DNA of 46,787 nt from Crocinitomicaceae bacterium (GTDB lineage Bacteria; Bacteroidota; Bacteroidia; Flavobacteriales_D; Sanyastnellaceae), in the NCBI GenBank assembly GCA_002690915.1, contig NZGF01000055.1, forward strand, positions 1 through 46,787. The letters run 5' to 3'. A model generated the notes under the pieces. That model did no database searches. It was not told where the DNA came from and worked only from the letters and a program-made list of their open reading frames with translations. Each line of letters starts with the position of its first letter. Position 1 is the first letter of the stretch. The position numbers and the translations under genes were made by a program. This document shows positions 33,166 through 41,700 of this stretch, in pieces.

Positions 33166-34134
33166 TTATACAAGCAATGTTTGTTCGATGATGCGGCTGA
33201 TCAATTCCATTTTGCTCAATCCGAAAGCGGCAGCCTGCTTGGGAATGATGCTGGCTTCAGAAAAGCCAGGAACCGTATTGATTTCGATGACGTGGATCTG
33301 TTCTGGAGATTCGGATATCATATCCACCCGGGCCATGCCCCGCATACCCGCTGCACGGTAAACCTCCAGCGCTTGTTTCTGCAGTTGGGCGGTCCATTCT
33401 GCCGAAATATTCGCCGGGGTGATTTCTTCTGATTCGCCTGCGTATTTGGCTTCGTAATCAAAAAAGTCCCGGCTTGTTCGGATTTCAGTGACGGGCAAAG
33501 CCACCGGATGACCTGAGGCATCCGGAATGACCCCAGACGTGAATTCCCGCCCGTGCAACATGGATTCAACGACTGCGCCGCTGTTGCCAATGGCCATGGC
33601 GGTGTCAATTGCGGCATTGAGTTGCTCGGCATTGAAAACTTTTGAAATGCCTATGCTTGATCCGGTCTCGTTCGGTTTGACGAAACACGGCAGCCCGATT
33701 GCGTCGATGAGTTCCGCTTTAGACCATGAGCTACCCGGTGCGATTTGAATGGATCGGGCCACGGGCAGTCCTTCTTTGGCCAAAAATTCCGCCGCGCGCC
33801 CTTTGTGAAATGTCAGGGCCATGGCGCGCGCATGCCCAGTTGTGTGCTCGAAGCCGTTCGCTTCCAGTTCGGCTTGCAGCTTACCGTCTTCTCCCGGCGT
33901 GCCGTGGACCATGATAAAGGCGCCGATATAGTTGGCCGGATCGGCTTGGATGCGCGCCAAGTCGGTAGGGGCACGTTCACCATCCACTTCTGTAAACCAA
34001 CCGTCTTCGTCAATGTGCACGAGCATCGGTGCAAACCGTGTGCGGTCGATATTGGCCATGACCATGGCGGCTGATTTTCGTGAAATAACCGCTTCTGCTG
34101 AGGTTCCGCCTGTGAAAACGACGAGTGCTTGCAT
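33166..34134 (-). CDS. ddl: D-alanine--D-alanine ligase
   Basis: Makes the D-Ala-D-Ala dipeptide for peptidoglycan; ATP-grasp enzyme in the cytoplasm. 322 residues, standard length. It has the N-terminal VVFTGGTSAEAVISRKSA (Ddl-type GGxSxE loop), the nucleotide-binding PCFVKPNETGSSIGISKV, MHGREFTSGVI, and the metal-binding end RVDMISE ... EINTVPGFSEASIIPKQA with the Glu-Asn-Pro/Thr pattern. In this enzyme the usual EINTxPG is intact. The gene follows purK by 28 bases in the same direction, so they are probably co-transcribed. Confidence 0.95.
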   Translation of the reverse strand: MQALVVFTGGTSAEAVISRKSAAMVMANIDRTRFAPMLVHIDEDGWFTEVDGERAPTDLARIQADPANYIGAFIMVHGTPGEDGKLQAELEANGFEHTTGHARAMALTFHKGRAAEFLAKEGLPVARSIQIAPGSSWSKAELIDAIGLPCFVKPNETGSSIGISKVFNAEQLNAAIDTAMAIGNSGAVVESMLHGREFTSGVIPDASGHPVALPVTEIRTSRDFFDYEAKYAGESEEITPANISAEWTAQLQKQALEVYRAAGMRGMARVDMISESPEQIHVIEINTVPGFSEASIIPKQAAAFGLSKMELISRIIEQTLLV

Positions 34135-34162
34135 GGAAACAAGAACGGTTGCTGAATAACGT

Positions 34163-35338
34163 TTATGCGCTAGGTCCTTGTTTTCCTTCCACCGCTAGTT
34201 GTTCACGAATGCGCAACATGCGTTCGAGCACTTCTTCGCGCGAATCCCCTGTGATGGTAACGTGACCCATTTTGCGGAAAGGCTTGACATGTGATTTGCC
34301 GTAGAGATGGGGGTGGACCCCTTCCGTGGCCAAGGCCACGTCAATGCCTTTGTAATCGGGTATGCCAATAGCCTCGGCTGTTCCTACAATATTGATCATC
34401 GCGCCGACGGCGTGGACTGGCGCGGTGCAGCCCAGCGGCAGATCCAGCACCGTTCGTATGTGCTGTTCAAATTGGGATGTCACATTGGCTTCTATGGTGT
34501 GGTGCCCGCTGTTGTGGGTGCGGGGCGCGACTTCGTTGACCAAGATTCGTCCTTCTGTGTCGAGGAACAATTCCACAGCGAGGAGCCCTTCAAAATTCAT
34601 GGCCTCCACAACGCACTTGGCCAAGCGTTCAGCCTCAGCGGATTCCTCGGCTGTGATTGCCGCAGGCGCTATCAGGTAATCGACGAGGTTAGCAACTGGG
34701 TCAAAAACGGACTCCACCACAGGAAAGCACTTCATCTCACCAGCGCTGTTGCGGGCGACGATGACACTCAATTCCTTCTCAATGTCCACTGCCGCTTCTA
34801 GTACGCTCGGCACTGTGAACGCTTTTTCAATTTGGGCCTTGTCCTTCAGTAGGACCACACCTTTGCCGTCGTAGCCGCCTTTGCGCATCTTTTGAACGAT
34901 AGGAAAGCCCATGGCCCCTACTTCGCTCACGTCGTTGATCAGTTGGTACCGCGCGGTGGGGATCTGGTGAGCCGTGTAGAATTCCTTCTGCAGGCCTTTG
35001 TCTTGAATAATGGCCAAGTGATCCGGCTTGGGAATGACACGCACACCTTGTTGCTCTAGGGTACGAAGTCCCTCAACGCTCACGTGTTCAATTTCGATGG
35101 TGATGCAGTCCAAATCCCGCCCAAACGCCACGACGTCATTCGCGTCGTTGAGATCACCTTTTACAAACCGGTGGGTAAAATTGCTGCATGGCGCGTCAGC
35201 GCTGGGGTCCATTACTTCCACCCGTGCATCGAAGTCGATTGCGGATTGAATCATCATTCGGCCAAGCTGCCCTCCGCCGAGAACGCCGAGGCGCAATGAA
35301 GGGCCAAACGAGGAGGTGTTTTTAGAACCATTTCCCAT
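34163..35338 (-). CDS. purK: 5-(carboxyamino)imidazole ribonucleotide synthase
   Basis: ATP-dependent carboxylation of AIR to N5-CAIR in de novo purine synthesis. 391 residues; ATP-grasp family. LGVLGGGQLGRMMIQSA is the signature of PurK. Also seen: FPIVQKMRKGGYDGKGVVLL (ATP lid), EKELSVIVARNSAGEM, and the metal-binding ILVNEVAPRTHNSGHHTIEA. A minus-strand TATCTTTG (35350-35343) just before the start codon matches the Bacteroidota -7 box, but no -33 is seen; if used, the transcript would have almost no leader. It is divergent from mscS with 30 bases between starts. Confidence 0.95.
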   Translation of the reverse strand: MGNGSKNTSSFGPSLRLGVLGGGQLGRMMIQSAIDFDARVEVMDPSADAPCSNFTHRFVKGDLNDANDVVAFGRDLDCITIEIEHVSVEGLRTLEQQGVRVIPKPDHLAIIQDKGLQKEFYTAHQIPTARYQLINDVSEVGAMGFPIVQKMRKGGYDGKGVVLLKDKAQIEKAFTVPSVLEAAVDIEKELSVIVARNSAGEMKCFPVVESVFDPVANLVDYLIAPAAITAEESAEAERLAKCVVEAMNFEGLLAVELFLDTEGRILVNEVAPRTHNSGHHTIEANVTSQFEQHIRTVLDLPLGCTAPVHAVGAMINIVGTAEAIGIPDYKGIDVALATEGVHPHLYGKSHVKPFRKMGHVTITGDSREEVLERMLRIREQLAVEGKQGPSA

Positions 35339-35368
35339 GGTACAAAGATATTTGTCGTTTTTTGCAGC

Positions 35369-36445
35369 ATGGAATTTTTGGAACAGGTTTTTTTGGGTAA
35401 CCCCGTGCGTGAGTGGGGCATTGCCTTGCTGTGGGCAATCGGCGGTGTCGTTGTCGGGAAATTACTTTACCGCTGGTTCAGCCGTCGCATGCGAAAATTG
35501 ACCAGCAAAACGCAAAGCGAACTGGACGATTTAATCGTCGATCAGGTGGAGGAACCCTTGGCCTTGGCAGTCATCATGCTCGGTTTCTGGTTTGGGTACG
35601 ACCACTTACACTTCGGCGCGAACATCGATGAGTTCATGGAACACGTCTTTTCCATCGCGGTAGCGGTGGATGTAACTTGGTTGGCGGCGCGTTTGCTAGA
35701 CAGCCTTCTGGGTAGCTTGTTAACCCGTACCGGGGAACAGGCCGAATCGACGATGGTGTTGCAAATGGCACCCATCCTGCGCAAGACCTTGCGGTCCACC
35801 GTGTGGGTGCTCGGTGTTATCATGGCCATGAACAATGCCGGCTACGATGTGGGGGCCCTCCTCGCGGGGGTAGGAATCGGTGGTTTGGCCATGGGCCTTG
35901 CGGCCAAAGATTTTGTGGCCAACATCTTCGGGGGCATCACCGTTTTCGTCGATAAACCATTTATGGTTGGTGACCGCGTGCAACTCGAGGGCGTAGACGG
36001 TACCGTCATCGAAGTGGGCATTCGCTCCACCCGCATCAAGACTTTGGCAGGCCGCATCGTCACCATCCCCAACCATAAATTTACCGACAGTGTTGTCGAA
36101 AATGTGACGGCGGAACCCGCGCGGAAGGTCCGATTGGACCTCGGGCTGACATACGATACCACGCATGCACGCATCGAAGAGGCCATTGGTATCCTGCGTG
36201 AAATCGTTGAAAAGCATATCGGTACAGAAGACAATACGATTATTTGGTTCAGTGGATTTGGAGACTTTTCGCTCAACGTCAGCGCGATTTATTATGTGCG
36301 AAAGGAAGCCGATGTGAGCTTGACACCGGGAGCTATTAACCTGGAAGTCTTGCGCCGCTTCAATGAGGCGCAACTTGAATTTGCCTTCCCGACCCAGACG
36401 CTTATTCACCAGGGTGAGGAGAGTCCTACACTAGGCTCGTCATGA
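35369..36445 (+). CDS. Mechanosensitive ion channel, MscS family
   Basis: 358 residues. Three or four N-terminal helices (WGIALLWAIGGVVVGKLLY, EPLALAVIMLGFWFG, VFSIAVAVDVTWLAARL) precede the pore helix ALLAGVGIGGLAMGLAAKDFVANIFGG, with the Gly/Ala packing typical of MscS TM3, and the beta domain DKPFMVGDRVQLEGVDGTVIEVGIRSTRI, followed by the alpha/beta cytoplasmic cage (RKVRLDLGLTYDTTHARIEE). It would open under membrane tension in osmotic downshock. The stop overlaps the start of the next membrane protein (ATGA). Confidence 0.92.
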   Translation: MEFLEQVFLGNPVREWGIALLWAIGGVVVGKLLYRWFSRRMRKLTSKTQSELDDLIVDQVEEPLALAVIMLGFWFGYDHLHFGANIDEFMEHVFSIAVAVDVTWLAARLLDSLLGSLLTRTGEQAESTMVLQMAPILRKTLRSTVWVLGVIMAMNNAGYDVGALLAGVGIGGLAMGLAAKDFVANIFGGITVFVDKPFMVGDRVQLEGVDGTVIEVGIRSTRIKTLAGRIVTIPNHKFTDSVVENVTAEPARKVRLDLGLTYDTTHARIEEAIGILREIVEKHIGTEDNTIIWFSGFGDFSLNVSAIYYVRKEADVSLTPGAINLEVLRRFNEAQLEFAFPTQTLIHQGEESPTLGSS

Positions 36446-37227
36446 GCGAACCAGAATCGATTCAACAGGCTTATGATGTGGTCATCCGCATGGATGAGTC
36501 GCGGTATTGGTACTTCTTAGTGGGTTCCGTCTTGGCTGGTTTCGTCATGGTGCAGGCGTTCCAAAAGCTGAAGGATACGAGCAAAGAGCGGGCGCTCTGG
36601 AATTTGGGTGTTTTTATGGTGTTCGCAAACTTGGTCCCAACATTTTATGGACTGCTCAATCCGAATGTCGATCTCAGCATCCATCGCAATTTGCCGGTAC
36701 ACTTGTGCGGCATTAACGGCTGGTTGATTGCGTTGAACTGCTTTTGGAAGAACCAAAAGGTTTTCACCTTTTCTGCCTTTCTTGGAACCATCGGTGGATT
36801 GCACGCCTTGCTCACGCCGCAGTTGACCATCGGCGATGCCCCAGTGATTCTGGTGCATTACTACGTTAACCACACGGCTATTGTGGTTATCCCGATCATC
36901 ATGGCCCGGGCGTATGGGTTTCGCTTTCCCAAATGGGGTTGGATCTGGACATACGTGGCTGCAGCATTGTTATCCACTTCGGTGGGTGCTTTCAACTGGT
37001 ACCTTAACACCTACCATCCAGCGGATATCAGCGCGAATTACATGTATATGTGGGAAGCGCCGAAGGTGGACAACCCGTTTGTTCAGGACATGGCGTGGCC
37101 GTGGTACATTTTGCCCCTGCATGCCGCGCTGGTATTCCACTTGTTGGTCATCAACTTTTTCTATCGCTGGGTCACGCCGATCGAGGCGCTGGCAGGAAAA
37201 TCGTGGTGGGTACGCCGTTTGGGCTAA
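36442..37227 (+). CDS. YwaF / TIGR02206-type integral membrane protein
   Basis: 261 residues with about seven helices: YWYFLVGSVLAGFVMVQAF, ALWNLGVFMVFANLVPTFYG, LPVHLCGINGWLIALNCF, FSAFLGTIGGLHALLTPQL, YYVNHTAIVVIPIIMARAYG, WIWTYVAAALLSTSVGAF and LPLHAALVFHLLVINFFY. The LPVHLCGINGW and GLHALLTP motifs mark the YwaF-like family, whose function is unknown. It starts 4 bases inside the mscS stop, so the two may act at the membrane together, which is inference. Followed by 81 bases before thyA. Confidence 0.8.
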   Translation: MSEPESIQQAYDVVIRMDESRYWYFLVGSVLAGFVMVQAFQKLKDTSKERALWNLGVFMVFANLVPTFYGLLNPNVDLSIHRNLPVHLCGINGWLIALNCFWKNQKVFTFSAFLGTIGGLHALLTPQLTIGDAPVILVHYYVNHTAIVVIPIIMARAYGFRFPKWGWIWTYVAAALLSTSVGAFNWYLNTYHPADISANYMYMWEAPKVDNPFVQDMAWPWYILPLHAALVFHLLVINFFYRWVTPIEALAGKSWWVRRLG

Positions 37228-37308
37228 GAACCTGTTCGGAACCCAATTCTTTTCAACCCGATTTCCACGGACACGGGAAATGCAGGGGGTAGGAAATACC
37301 TTCGCAGC

Positions 37309-38103
37309 ATGCGTGCATACCTCGATTTACTTGACCATTTGCTGACAAAAGGCAACCTGCGCGAAGACCGCACAGGGACAGGCACCATTGGGTGTTTTGG
37401 CTATCAGATGCGCTTTGATTTGCAGGAAGGCTTTCCGGTGTTGACCACCAAAAAACTGCATTTGCGCTCGATTATTCATGAGCTGCTGTGGTTTTTGCAA
37501 GGGGACACCAATATCCAGTATCTAAAGGATCACGGGGTCCGGATTTGGGATGACTGGGCCGACGAGAACGGAGACCTCGGTCCGGTGTATGGCTACCAGT
37601 GGCGCAGCTGGCCCAATCCTGACGGCACCCACACCGACCAAATTGCCAAGTTGGTGGAGCAAATCAAAACCAATCCGTATTCCCGCCGTCACGTGATTTC
37701 TGCATGGAATCCGAGCTTTATCGATGAGATGGCCTTGCCGCCTTGCCATTGCCTGTTTCAATTTCATGTGGACAACGGCCGCTTGAATTGCCAACTGTAC
37801 CAGCGGTCTGCAGATACGTTCTTGGGGGTGCCGTTCAATATTGCGTCATACGCTTTGCTCACCATGATGATGGCACAGGTTTGTGATCTGGAACCAGGTG
37901 AATTTGTGCATACGTTTGGCGATGTTCACCTGTACACCAACCATGTGGACCAAGCTCGCGAGCAGTTGACTCGCGAACCGCGGCCGCTTCCCCAGATGTG
38001 GATGAATCCGGACATAAAGGACTTGTTTGCGTTTTCCTACGACGACTTCAAGTTGTTGAATTATGATCCGCATCCGCACATCAAAGCGGCAGTTTCAGTC
38101 TAA
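37309..38103 (+). CDS. thyA: Thymidylate synthase
   Basis: Methylates dUMP to dTMP using methylene-tetrahydrofolate, producing dihydrofolate. 264 residues, exactly the length of the E. coli enzyme. The catalytic cysteine is Cys146 in [11 protein letters not shown]; other conserved pieces are [65 protein letters not shown] and [12 protein letters not shown]. It is followed 9 bases later by folA, which recycles the dihydrofolate made here: an intact folate-thymidylate module. Confidence 0.98.
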   Translation: MRAYLDLLDHLLTKGNLREDRTGTGTIGCFGYQMRFDLQEGFPVLTTKKLHLRSIIHELLWFLQGDTNIQYLKDHGVRIWDDWADENGDLGPVYGYQWRSWPNPDGTHTDQIAKLVEQIKTNPYSRRHVISAWNPSFIDEMALPPCHCLFQFHVDNGRLNCQLYQRSADTFLGVPFNIASYALLTMMMAQVCDLEPGEFVHTFGDVHLYTNHVDQAREQLTREPRPLPQMWMNPDIKDLFAFSYDDFKLLNYDPHPHIKAAVSV

Positions 38104-38112
38104 ACCGAGGCC

Positions 38113-38628
38113 ATGCGGATTTCCATCATCGTTGCCGTTGCCAACAACGGTGTCATCGGACGGGATAACGACCTCGTGTGGCGTCTGCGCGATGACATGA
38201 AGTTCTTTTCGAAAACGACCCGAGGACACGTTGTGATTGCGGGGCGCAAGAACTACGAATCTATCCCGGAAAAGTTCCGGCCGCTGCCGCATCGAGACAA
38301 TATTGTGATCACTCGAAACCTGGAATACGAGGCGCCGGGGGGGTACGTTGTGCACTCTCTTGATGAAGCTTTGACGCATGCCGCCAGCACCGGGGCTTCC
38401 GAGGCTTTCATCATAGGGGGCGGAGAAATTTACCGCCAAGCGCTCAAGCGCTCGGACGTGGAGCGCGTATTGTTGACCCATGTCGATGCGGAACCGGAAG
38501 GGGATACTTTTTTTGATTTGGAAACCATCGCTGCGGGTTGGGACCGGATGTCTCACGGCCGGTTTGATGCAGATGAACGCAATGAGCACGGGTTTGAAAT
38601 TGTTGAATACACTCGGGCTGCGTTATGA
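38113..38628 (+). CDS. folA: Dihydrofolate reductase
   Basis: Reduces dihydrofolate to tetrahydrofolate with NADPH. 171 residues. ISIIVAVANNGVIGRDNDLVWRLRDDMKFF gives the Ala-Val-Ala start and the LPW/VWRLxxDM active site with the acidic residue at DDMKFF (here LVWRLRDD). Next come HVVIAGRKNYESI (cofactor) and FIIGGGEIYRQAL. The C-terminus DRMSHGRFDADERNEHGFE has the substrate-side Phe-Glu pattern of bacterial DHFR. Coupled upstream to thyA and overlapping the next gene by 4 bases (ATGA). Confidence 0.95.
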   Translation: MRISIIVAVANNGVIGRDNDLVWRLRDDMKFFSKTTRGHVVIAGRKNYESIPEKFRPLPHRDNIVITRNLEYEAPGGYVVHSLDEALTHAASTGASEAFIIGGGEIYRQALKRSDVERVLLTHVDAEPEGDTFFDLETIAAGWDRMSHGRFDADERNEHGFEIVEYTRAAL

Positions 38629-39194
38629 ATGAAATCTACATGGGGGTTGAGCACATCACCGACCTCGACGGTTACGACCACCTGCTGTACTTGCTAGCAC
38701 TGGTGGCGTGGGCGAGCTTAGCGGATGCATGGCGCGTCGCACTGCTGGCGACGGCCTTTACTCTGGGACACAGCATCACGTTGCTTTTGGCAGGGATGGG
38801 CTGGGTGCATGTGGACGGTGCTTGGATTGAATTCCTCATCCCCGTAACGATTGCAGCTACAGCTTTGTGGAACTTGCGCCGAGGTGCGGGTGCGAAAGGC
38901 CAACGGGGAAGCAAGCTGACTTACTTGGCTACCGTGGGATTTGGGCTTATCCACGGGCTTGGATTTAGCTCTTTCTTTCGCATGATGCGGGAGGAAGGGG
39001 AAGGCATTGTGATGCCGTTGTTGCGGTTCAACTTTGGGGTGGAACTAGGACAGTTGCTCATTCTTGCCGTGTGTTTGGCATTGGCGTCCCTTGGACGTGC
39101 TGCTGGTGTCACGGCCCGAGAACAACAGGTTTTTGTTTGCGCGGTCACAGGTACGGTCGCATTCCTGATGATTTTGGAACGCTTGCCTTTTTGA
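38625..39194 (+). CDS. HupE/UreJ family membrane protein
   Basis: 189 residues, about six helices. The N-terminal motif VEHITDLDGYDHLLYLLAL matches the metal-related HupE/UreJ_2 pattern (HxxxGxDHxxFLxxL), and a second histidine helix reads FTLGHSITLLLAGMGW; a third is GFGLIHGLGFSSFF. Such proteins are candidates for nickel or cobalt permeases or otherwise metal-linked membrane proteins. The histidines lie within the membrane helices, as in the family. It is coupled to folA and is the last gene of the thyA-folA run. A His-rich lipoprotein sits about 600 bases downstream, but in a separate coupled group. Confidence 0.8.
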   Translation: MNEIYMGVEHITDLDGYDHLLYLLALVAWASLADAWRVALLATAFTLGHSITLLLAGMGWVHVDGAWIEFLIPVTIAATALWNLRRGAGAKGQRGSKLTYLATVGFGLIHGLGFSSFFRMMREEGEGIVMPLLRFNFGVELGQLLILAVCLALASLGRAAGVTAREQQVFVCAVTGTVAFLMILERLPF

Positions 39195-39560
39195 AGCTTT
39201 GGATCTCAATTCGGTTTTAGCCGAAAGCGAAGGATGTTGATATGCCACAGAGGAACAGGTGGGCATCGTGATTGCGAAAGGACAAGGCACTGAAATGCTC
39301 AACGTATTTTACGCTGAAGGCTCGGGTTTCTCAACCGTAGGTTCTTCTTTGAGGAAACATCGGAGGGGGAAATCGACGGCAATGGTATTTCTGATACCGT
39401 CGATCTTATTTGCCTCCTTTTGGATTAGATGACCGTTGATTCTTGTTTAAGTGCGATCAACAACGATTGAGTTGTTAGCGTAGCTGATATGCTCGTGTCC
39501 CTAAAGGATTTTTGGAGTCATTTTTGAATGAAGCACCGGTCGTCGTCGTAAATTTCCAAT
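39195..39560. other. 366-base gene-free stretch with hairpins, no intact gene
   Basis: No open frame with a start survives here. It holds TTCGG/CCGAA (39210-39214 and 39221-39225), the long interrupted hairpin at 39362-39421, and AACAAC/GTTGTT (39459-39464 and 39471-39476). A short frame (39348-39428) reads DGNGISDTVDL, resembling a dockerin-like or calcium loop, before TAG, and a different frame nearby (about 39241-39340) reads EEQVGIVIAKGQG; they are out of phase. The stretch may be a decayed gene remnant, a small RNA locus or just a leader for yidD. I cannot decide. Confidence 0.5.
39362..39421 (+). terminator. Long interrupted hairpin followed by T-run, possible terminator
   Basis: GGAGG (39362-39366) plus ATCGACGG (39372-39379) pair with CCGTCGAT (39397-39404) plus CCTCC (39413-39417), separated by unpaired bases, then TTTT (39418-39421). 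Could end the thyA-folA-hupE transcript at about 225 bases after hupE, or be part of a structured RNA. Confidence 0.4.
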
Positions 39561-39812
39561 ATGGTTCGTTCGCTGATGCTTTTCCTGATTCGCATTTACC
39601 AAGTCGCGCTGAGTCCGTTGCTTGGGTCCAATTGCCGATTCCAGCCTACCTGCTCGGCATATGCTCGGGAAAGCATTGAATTGCACGGGCCATGGCGCGG
39701 AGGCTGGCTGGCCATGCGACGCATAAGCCGCTGCCATTCGTGGACTGAACCTGCTTACGACCCCGTGCCACCGGTTGTGGAAAATGACAATAAGAAAACC
39801 CAAACAACATGA
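39561..39812 (+). CDS. yidD: Membrane protein insertion efficiency factor YidD
   Basis: 83 residues with the family pattern MLFLIRIYQVALSPLLGSNCRFQPTC, then CSAYARESIELHG and MRRISRCHSW. YidD helps YidC-dependent insertion of membrane proteins. The usual RCHPxxxGGxDPVP end is altered here to RCHSWTEPAYDPVP: the proline after His and the paired glycines are missing, while DPVP remains. The gene is not next to rpmH or yidC in this genome. It overlaps the following lipoprotein gene by 4 bases (ATGA). Confidence 0.92.
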   Translation: MVRSLMLFLIRIYQVALSPLLGSNCRFQPTCSAYARESIELHGPWRGGWLAMRRISRCHSWTEPAYDPVPPVVENDNKKTQTT

Positions 39813-40342
39813 ACCGATTCGTTGGAATGGCCATCGCCCTCTGCTGCGTGGCCATCGGATGCGGCACCCCCGCAGAAAGTGAAAGCCTAAAAGAATCGCG
39901 CAAATTGCACGATCAATTGACCCGTATTTCAGGGGTTCTACACGAGGATATGCAGGCTTCATTGGTAGGCATTGAAGAGAAAATTGAAGCGAGTATCAGC
40001 GTTGGGGATTCCACCGTGGCCAACCAGCTCGCGCGCCTCGAGAGCGAATTGGGCGAGTTGGACGTGCTGTTTCATAATTGGGAATCAACCGTTGTGGGCA
40101 TCCCCGGGGACGCTTGCGATCACGACCACGACCATGCGCACGACCATGCGCACGACCATGACCACGAGGGCCACGACCATGCGCATGACCATGCACACGA
40201 CCATGGTAACGAATTGAGTTTGGAAGGCATGAGCGATGATGAGATCCTTGAGATTCAAGCGGCTTTGTTCGCAGAGTTGCAGGTGCTTCAGGCGGAGTAT
40301 GATGCTGTGCAGGCACAATTGAACAGCGGAACAGCGGAATGA
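39809..40342 (+). CDS. His-rich, coiled-coil lipoprotein (putative metal binding)
   Basis: 177 residues. The signal ends VAIGC, with Cys18 as a probable lipid attachment site (the lipobox is close to consensus). A helical region (about 25-95) has heptad-like Leu and Glu spacing. Residues 104-133 form a Cys-Asp-His stretch with 14 histidines in 28 positions (105-132), alternating with Asp, then a second helix (140-170) rich in Glu and Leu. This looks like a metal buffer for zinc, nickel or cobalt in the periplasm or on the outer membrane, which is inference from composition. The family of small flavobacterial lipoproteins with KLHDQL...LHEDM helices lacks this tract as far as I recall. Coupled to yidD and to the sialidase-like gene. 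Confidence 0.65.
   Translation: MNRFVGMAIALCCVAIGCGTPAESESLKESRKLHDQLTRISGVLHEDMQASLVGIEEKIEASISVGDSTVANQLARLESELGELDVLFHNWESTVVGIPGDACDHDHDHAHDHAHDHDHEGHDHAHDHAHDHGNELSLEGMSDDEILEIQAALFAELQVLQAEYDAVQAQLNSGTAE
40121..40204 (+). repeat. Short in-frame DNA repeats encoding the poly-(His-Asp) tract
   Basis: Imperfect 6- and 12-base units of the type CACGACCATGCG repeat over 84 bases within the lipoprotein gene. It is a coding microsatellite-like tract; its length could vary by slippage, changing the number of histidines in frame. Not a CRISPR array, as there are no spacers. Confidence 0.75.
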
Positions 40343-41670
40343 ATCACGTCCGAATCGGCTTTGGCCTCGTTGCTGTTTTGGTATTCTCATCGGCTACTGC
40401 CCAGCGTGCTCCGGACAACGTCTTGATTTTTGACGGATACGGCTACAATTACCAGCCCTGTGAGCCATCGATTGCTGTGAGTCCGGCCAACCCTCGCCAC
40501 ATGGTGGCCGGTTCCGTTTTGGACCGCGTGCATGTCTCGAAGGATGGCGGATGGACTTGGCAAACGGAGACATTGACTTCTAAATACGGAGTGTATGGCG
40601 ATCCGTGCATCGTCGCTTCGCCCAAAAAGGATTTTTATTACCTCCATTTGTCCAACCCCGATGGCCAAGCCTGGAGCTCAGATGCGTTGCTTGATCGCAT
40701 TGTCATCCAACGCAGTAAGAGAGCGGGAAAACGCTGGAGCAAAGGGGCTGGGATGGGCCTGAACGGCAACAAAGACCAAGACAAGGAATGGGCGTCGGTA
40801 AGCGTGAATGGCTCAACGCTTCTCACGTGTTGGACGCAGTTTGACCTCTATGGAAGCCCATCCGATGCGGACAGCACCGTTATCCTTTGCAGCACCTCTA
40901 ACCGTAAGGCCAAAAAATGGTCCGATCCCGTGCGCATCAACGCTATCGCTGGTGACTGCCGGGACAGCGACGAAACGGTCGAGGGCGCCGTCCCCGATAT
41001 TGCAGCAGACGGCACGATGTATGTTGCTTGGGCGCAAGCTGATACAATCTGGATGGACAGAAGTGCAGACGGCGGCGAGACTTGGCTGGATCGTGATTTG
41101 CGGGTCGCCACCATTGCCGGGGGCTGGGATCAGAACATCCGAGGAGTGGGTCGAGCCAACGGTATGCCGGTCACCCGAGTGGACCGCAGCAACGGCCCGC
41201 ACAGGGGCCGAGTCTACGTGAGCTGGACAGACAACCGCAACGGAGAGGACGACAACGACGTGTGGCTGGTGTACAGCGATGACCATGGCCGTAAATGGAC
41301 TGACCCGGTCCGTGTCAATGACGATTTAGCTGGTGCGCAGCAGTTTTTTCCTTGGATGGACGTTGACGATGTCACAGGCAACATACACGTTGTTTTTTAC
41401 GACCGTCGCGCGTCTTTTGCCAAGAACCAGAACCTCAACCTACGTTCGACCTGGGATACGGAAGTGTACGTGGCTTCCTCCTATGATGGAGGTGATACGT
41501 GGGAAAACCTGTGTGTGAGTGAGGAGAAGTTCCGGACCAATCCAAAGGGCTTCTTCGGGGATTATAACAACATCAGTGCCTACGATGGCATCGTTCGACC
41601 CATCTGGACACGCAACGATGACGGCGTCCTAAGCATTTGGACGGCAGTGTTGGACGGGTACGTGGAGTGA
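40339..41670 (+). CDS. Secreted BNR-repeat / sialidase-like protein
   Basis: 443 residues. Signal peptide VLVFSSATAQ. Then a beta-propeller with repeated Asp-box motifs: SKDGGWTW (about residue 67), SADGGETW (about 240), SDDHGRKW (about 315) and SYDGGDTW (about 385). The start NYQPCEPSIAVSPANPRHMV and WTDNRNGEDDNDVW are familiar from Bacteroidota proteins annotated as exo-alpha-sialidase or BNR repeat. The arginine triad needed for sialidase activity cannot be placed by eye, so enzymatic activity is uncertain. No type IX sorting domain follows the propeller. Coupled to the His-rich lipoprotein by a 4-base overlap. Confidence 0.75.
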   Translation: MNHVRIGFGLVAVLVFSSATAQRAPDNVLIFDGYGYNYQPCEPSIAVSPANPRHMVAGSVLDRVHVSKDGGWTWQTETLTSKYGVYGDPCIVASPKKDFYYLHLSNPDGQAWSSDALLDRIVIQRSKRAGKRWSKGAGMGLNGNKDQDKEWASVSVNGSTLLTCWTQFDLYGSPSDADSTVILCSTSNRKAKKWSDPVRINAIAGDCRDSDETVEGAVPDIAADGTMYVAWAQADTIWMDRSADGGETWLDRDLRVATIAGGWDQNIRGVGRANGMPVTRVDRSNGPHRGRVYVSWTDNRNGEDDNDVWLVYSDDHGRKWTDPVRVNDDLAGAQQFFPWMDVDDVTGNIHVVFYDRRASFAKNQNLNLRSTWDTEVYVASSYDGGDTWENLCVSEEKFRTNPKGFFGDYNNISAYDGIVRPIWTRNDDGVLSIWTAVLDGYVE

Positions 41671-41700
41671 GGTGCTGATCTTAACACGGGGTCACTTCAC
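41662..41700. terminator. Hairpin spanning two convergent stop codons
   Basis: GTGGAGTGA (41662-41670) pairs with TCACTTCAC (41692-41700) over nine positions with one G-T wobble in the rightward transcript. The loop is 21 bases. There is no T-run, so a terminator role is only possible, not shown. Confidence 0.3.

Noticed and set aside
33009-33191. 60-codon frame after ruvC
   Set aside because: It contains the terminator hairpin and overlaps the convergent ddl gene; no coding signs.
39501-39962. Leftward 153-codon open frame opposite yidD
   Set aside because: It is antisense to yidD and the lipoprotein gene and is rich in Arg, Pro and Cys without any family likeness.
40121-40204. CRISPR-like short repeats
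   Set aside because: The repeats are contiguous, in frame, and encode a His-Asp tract; there are no spacers.
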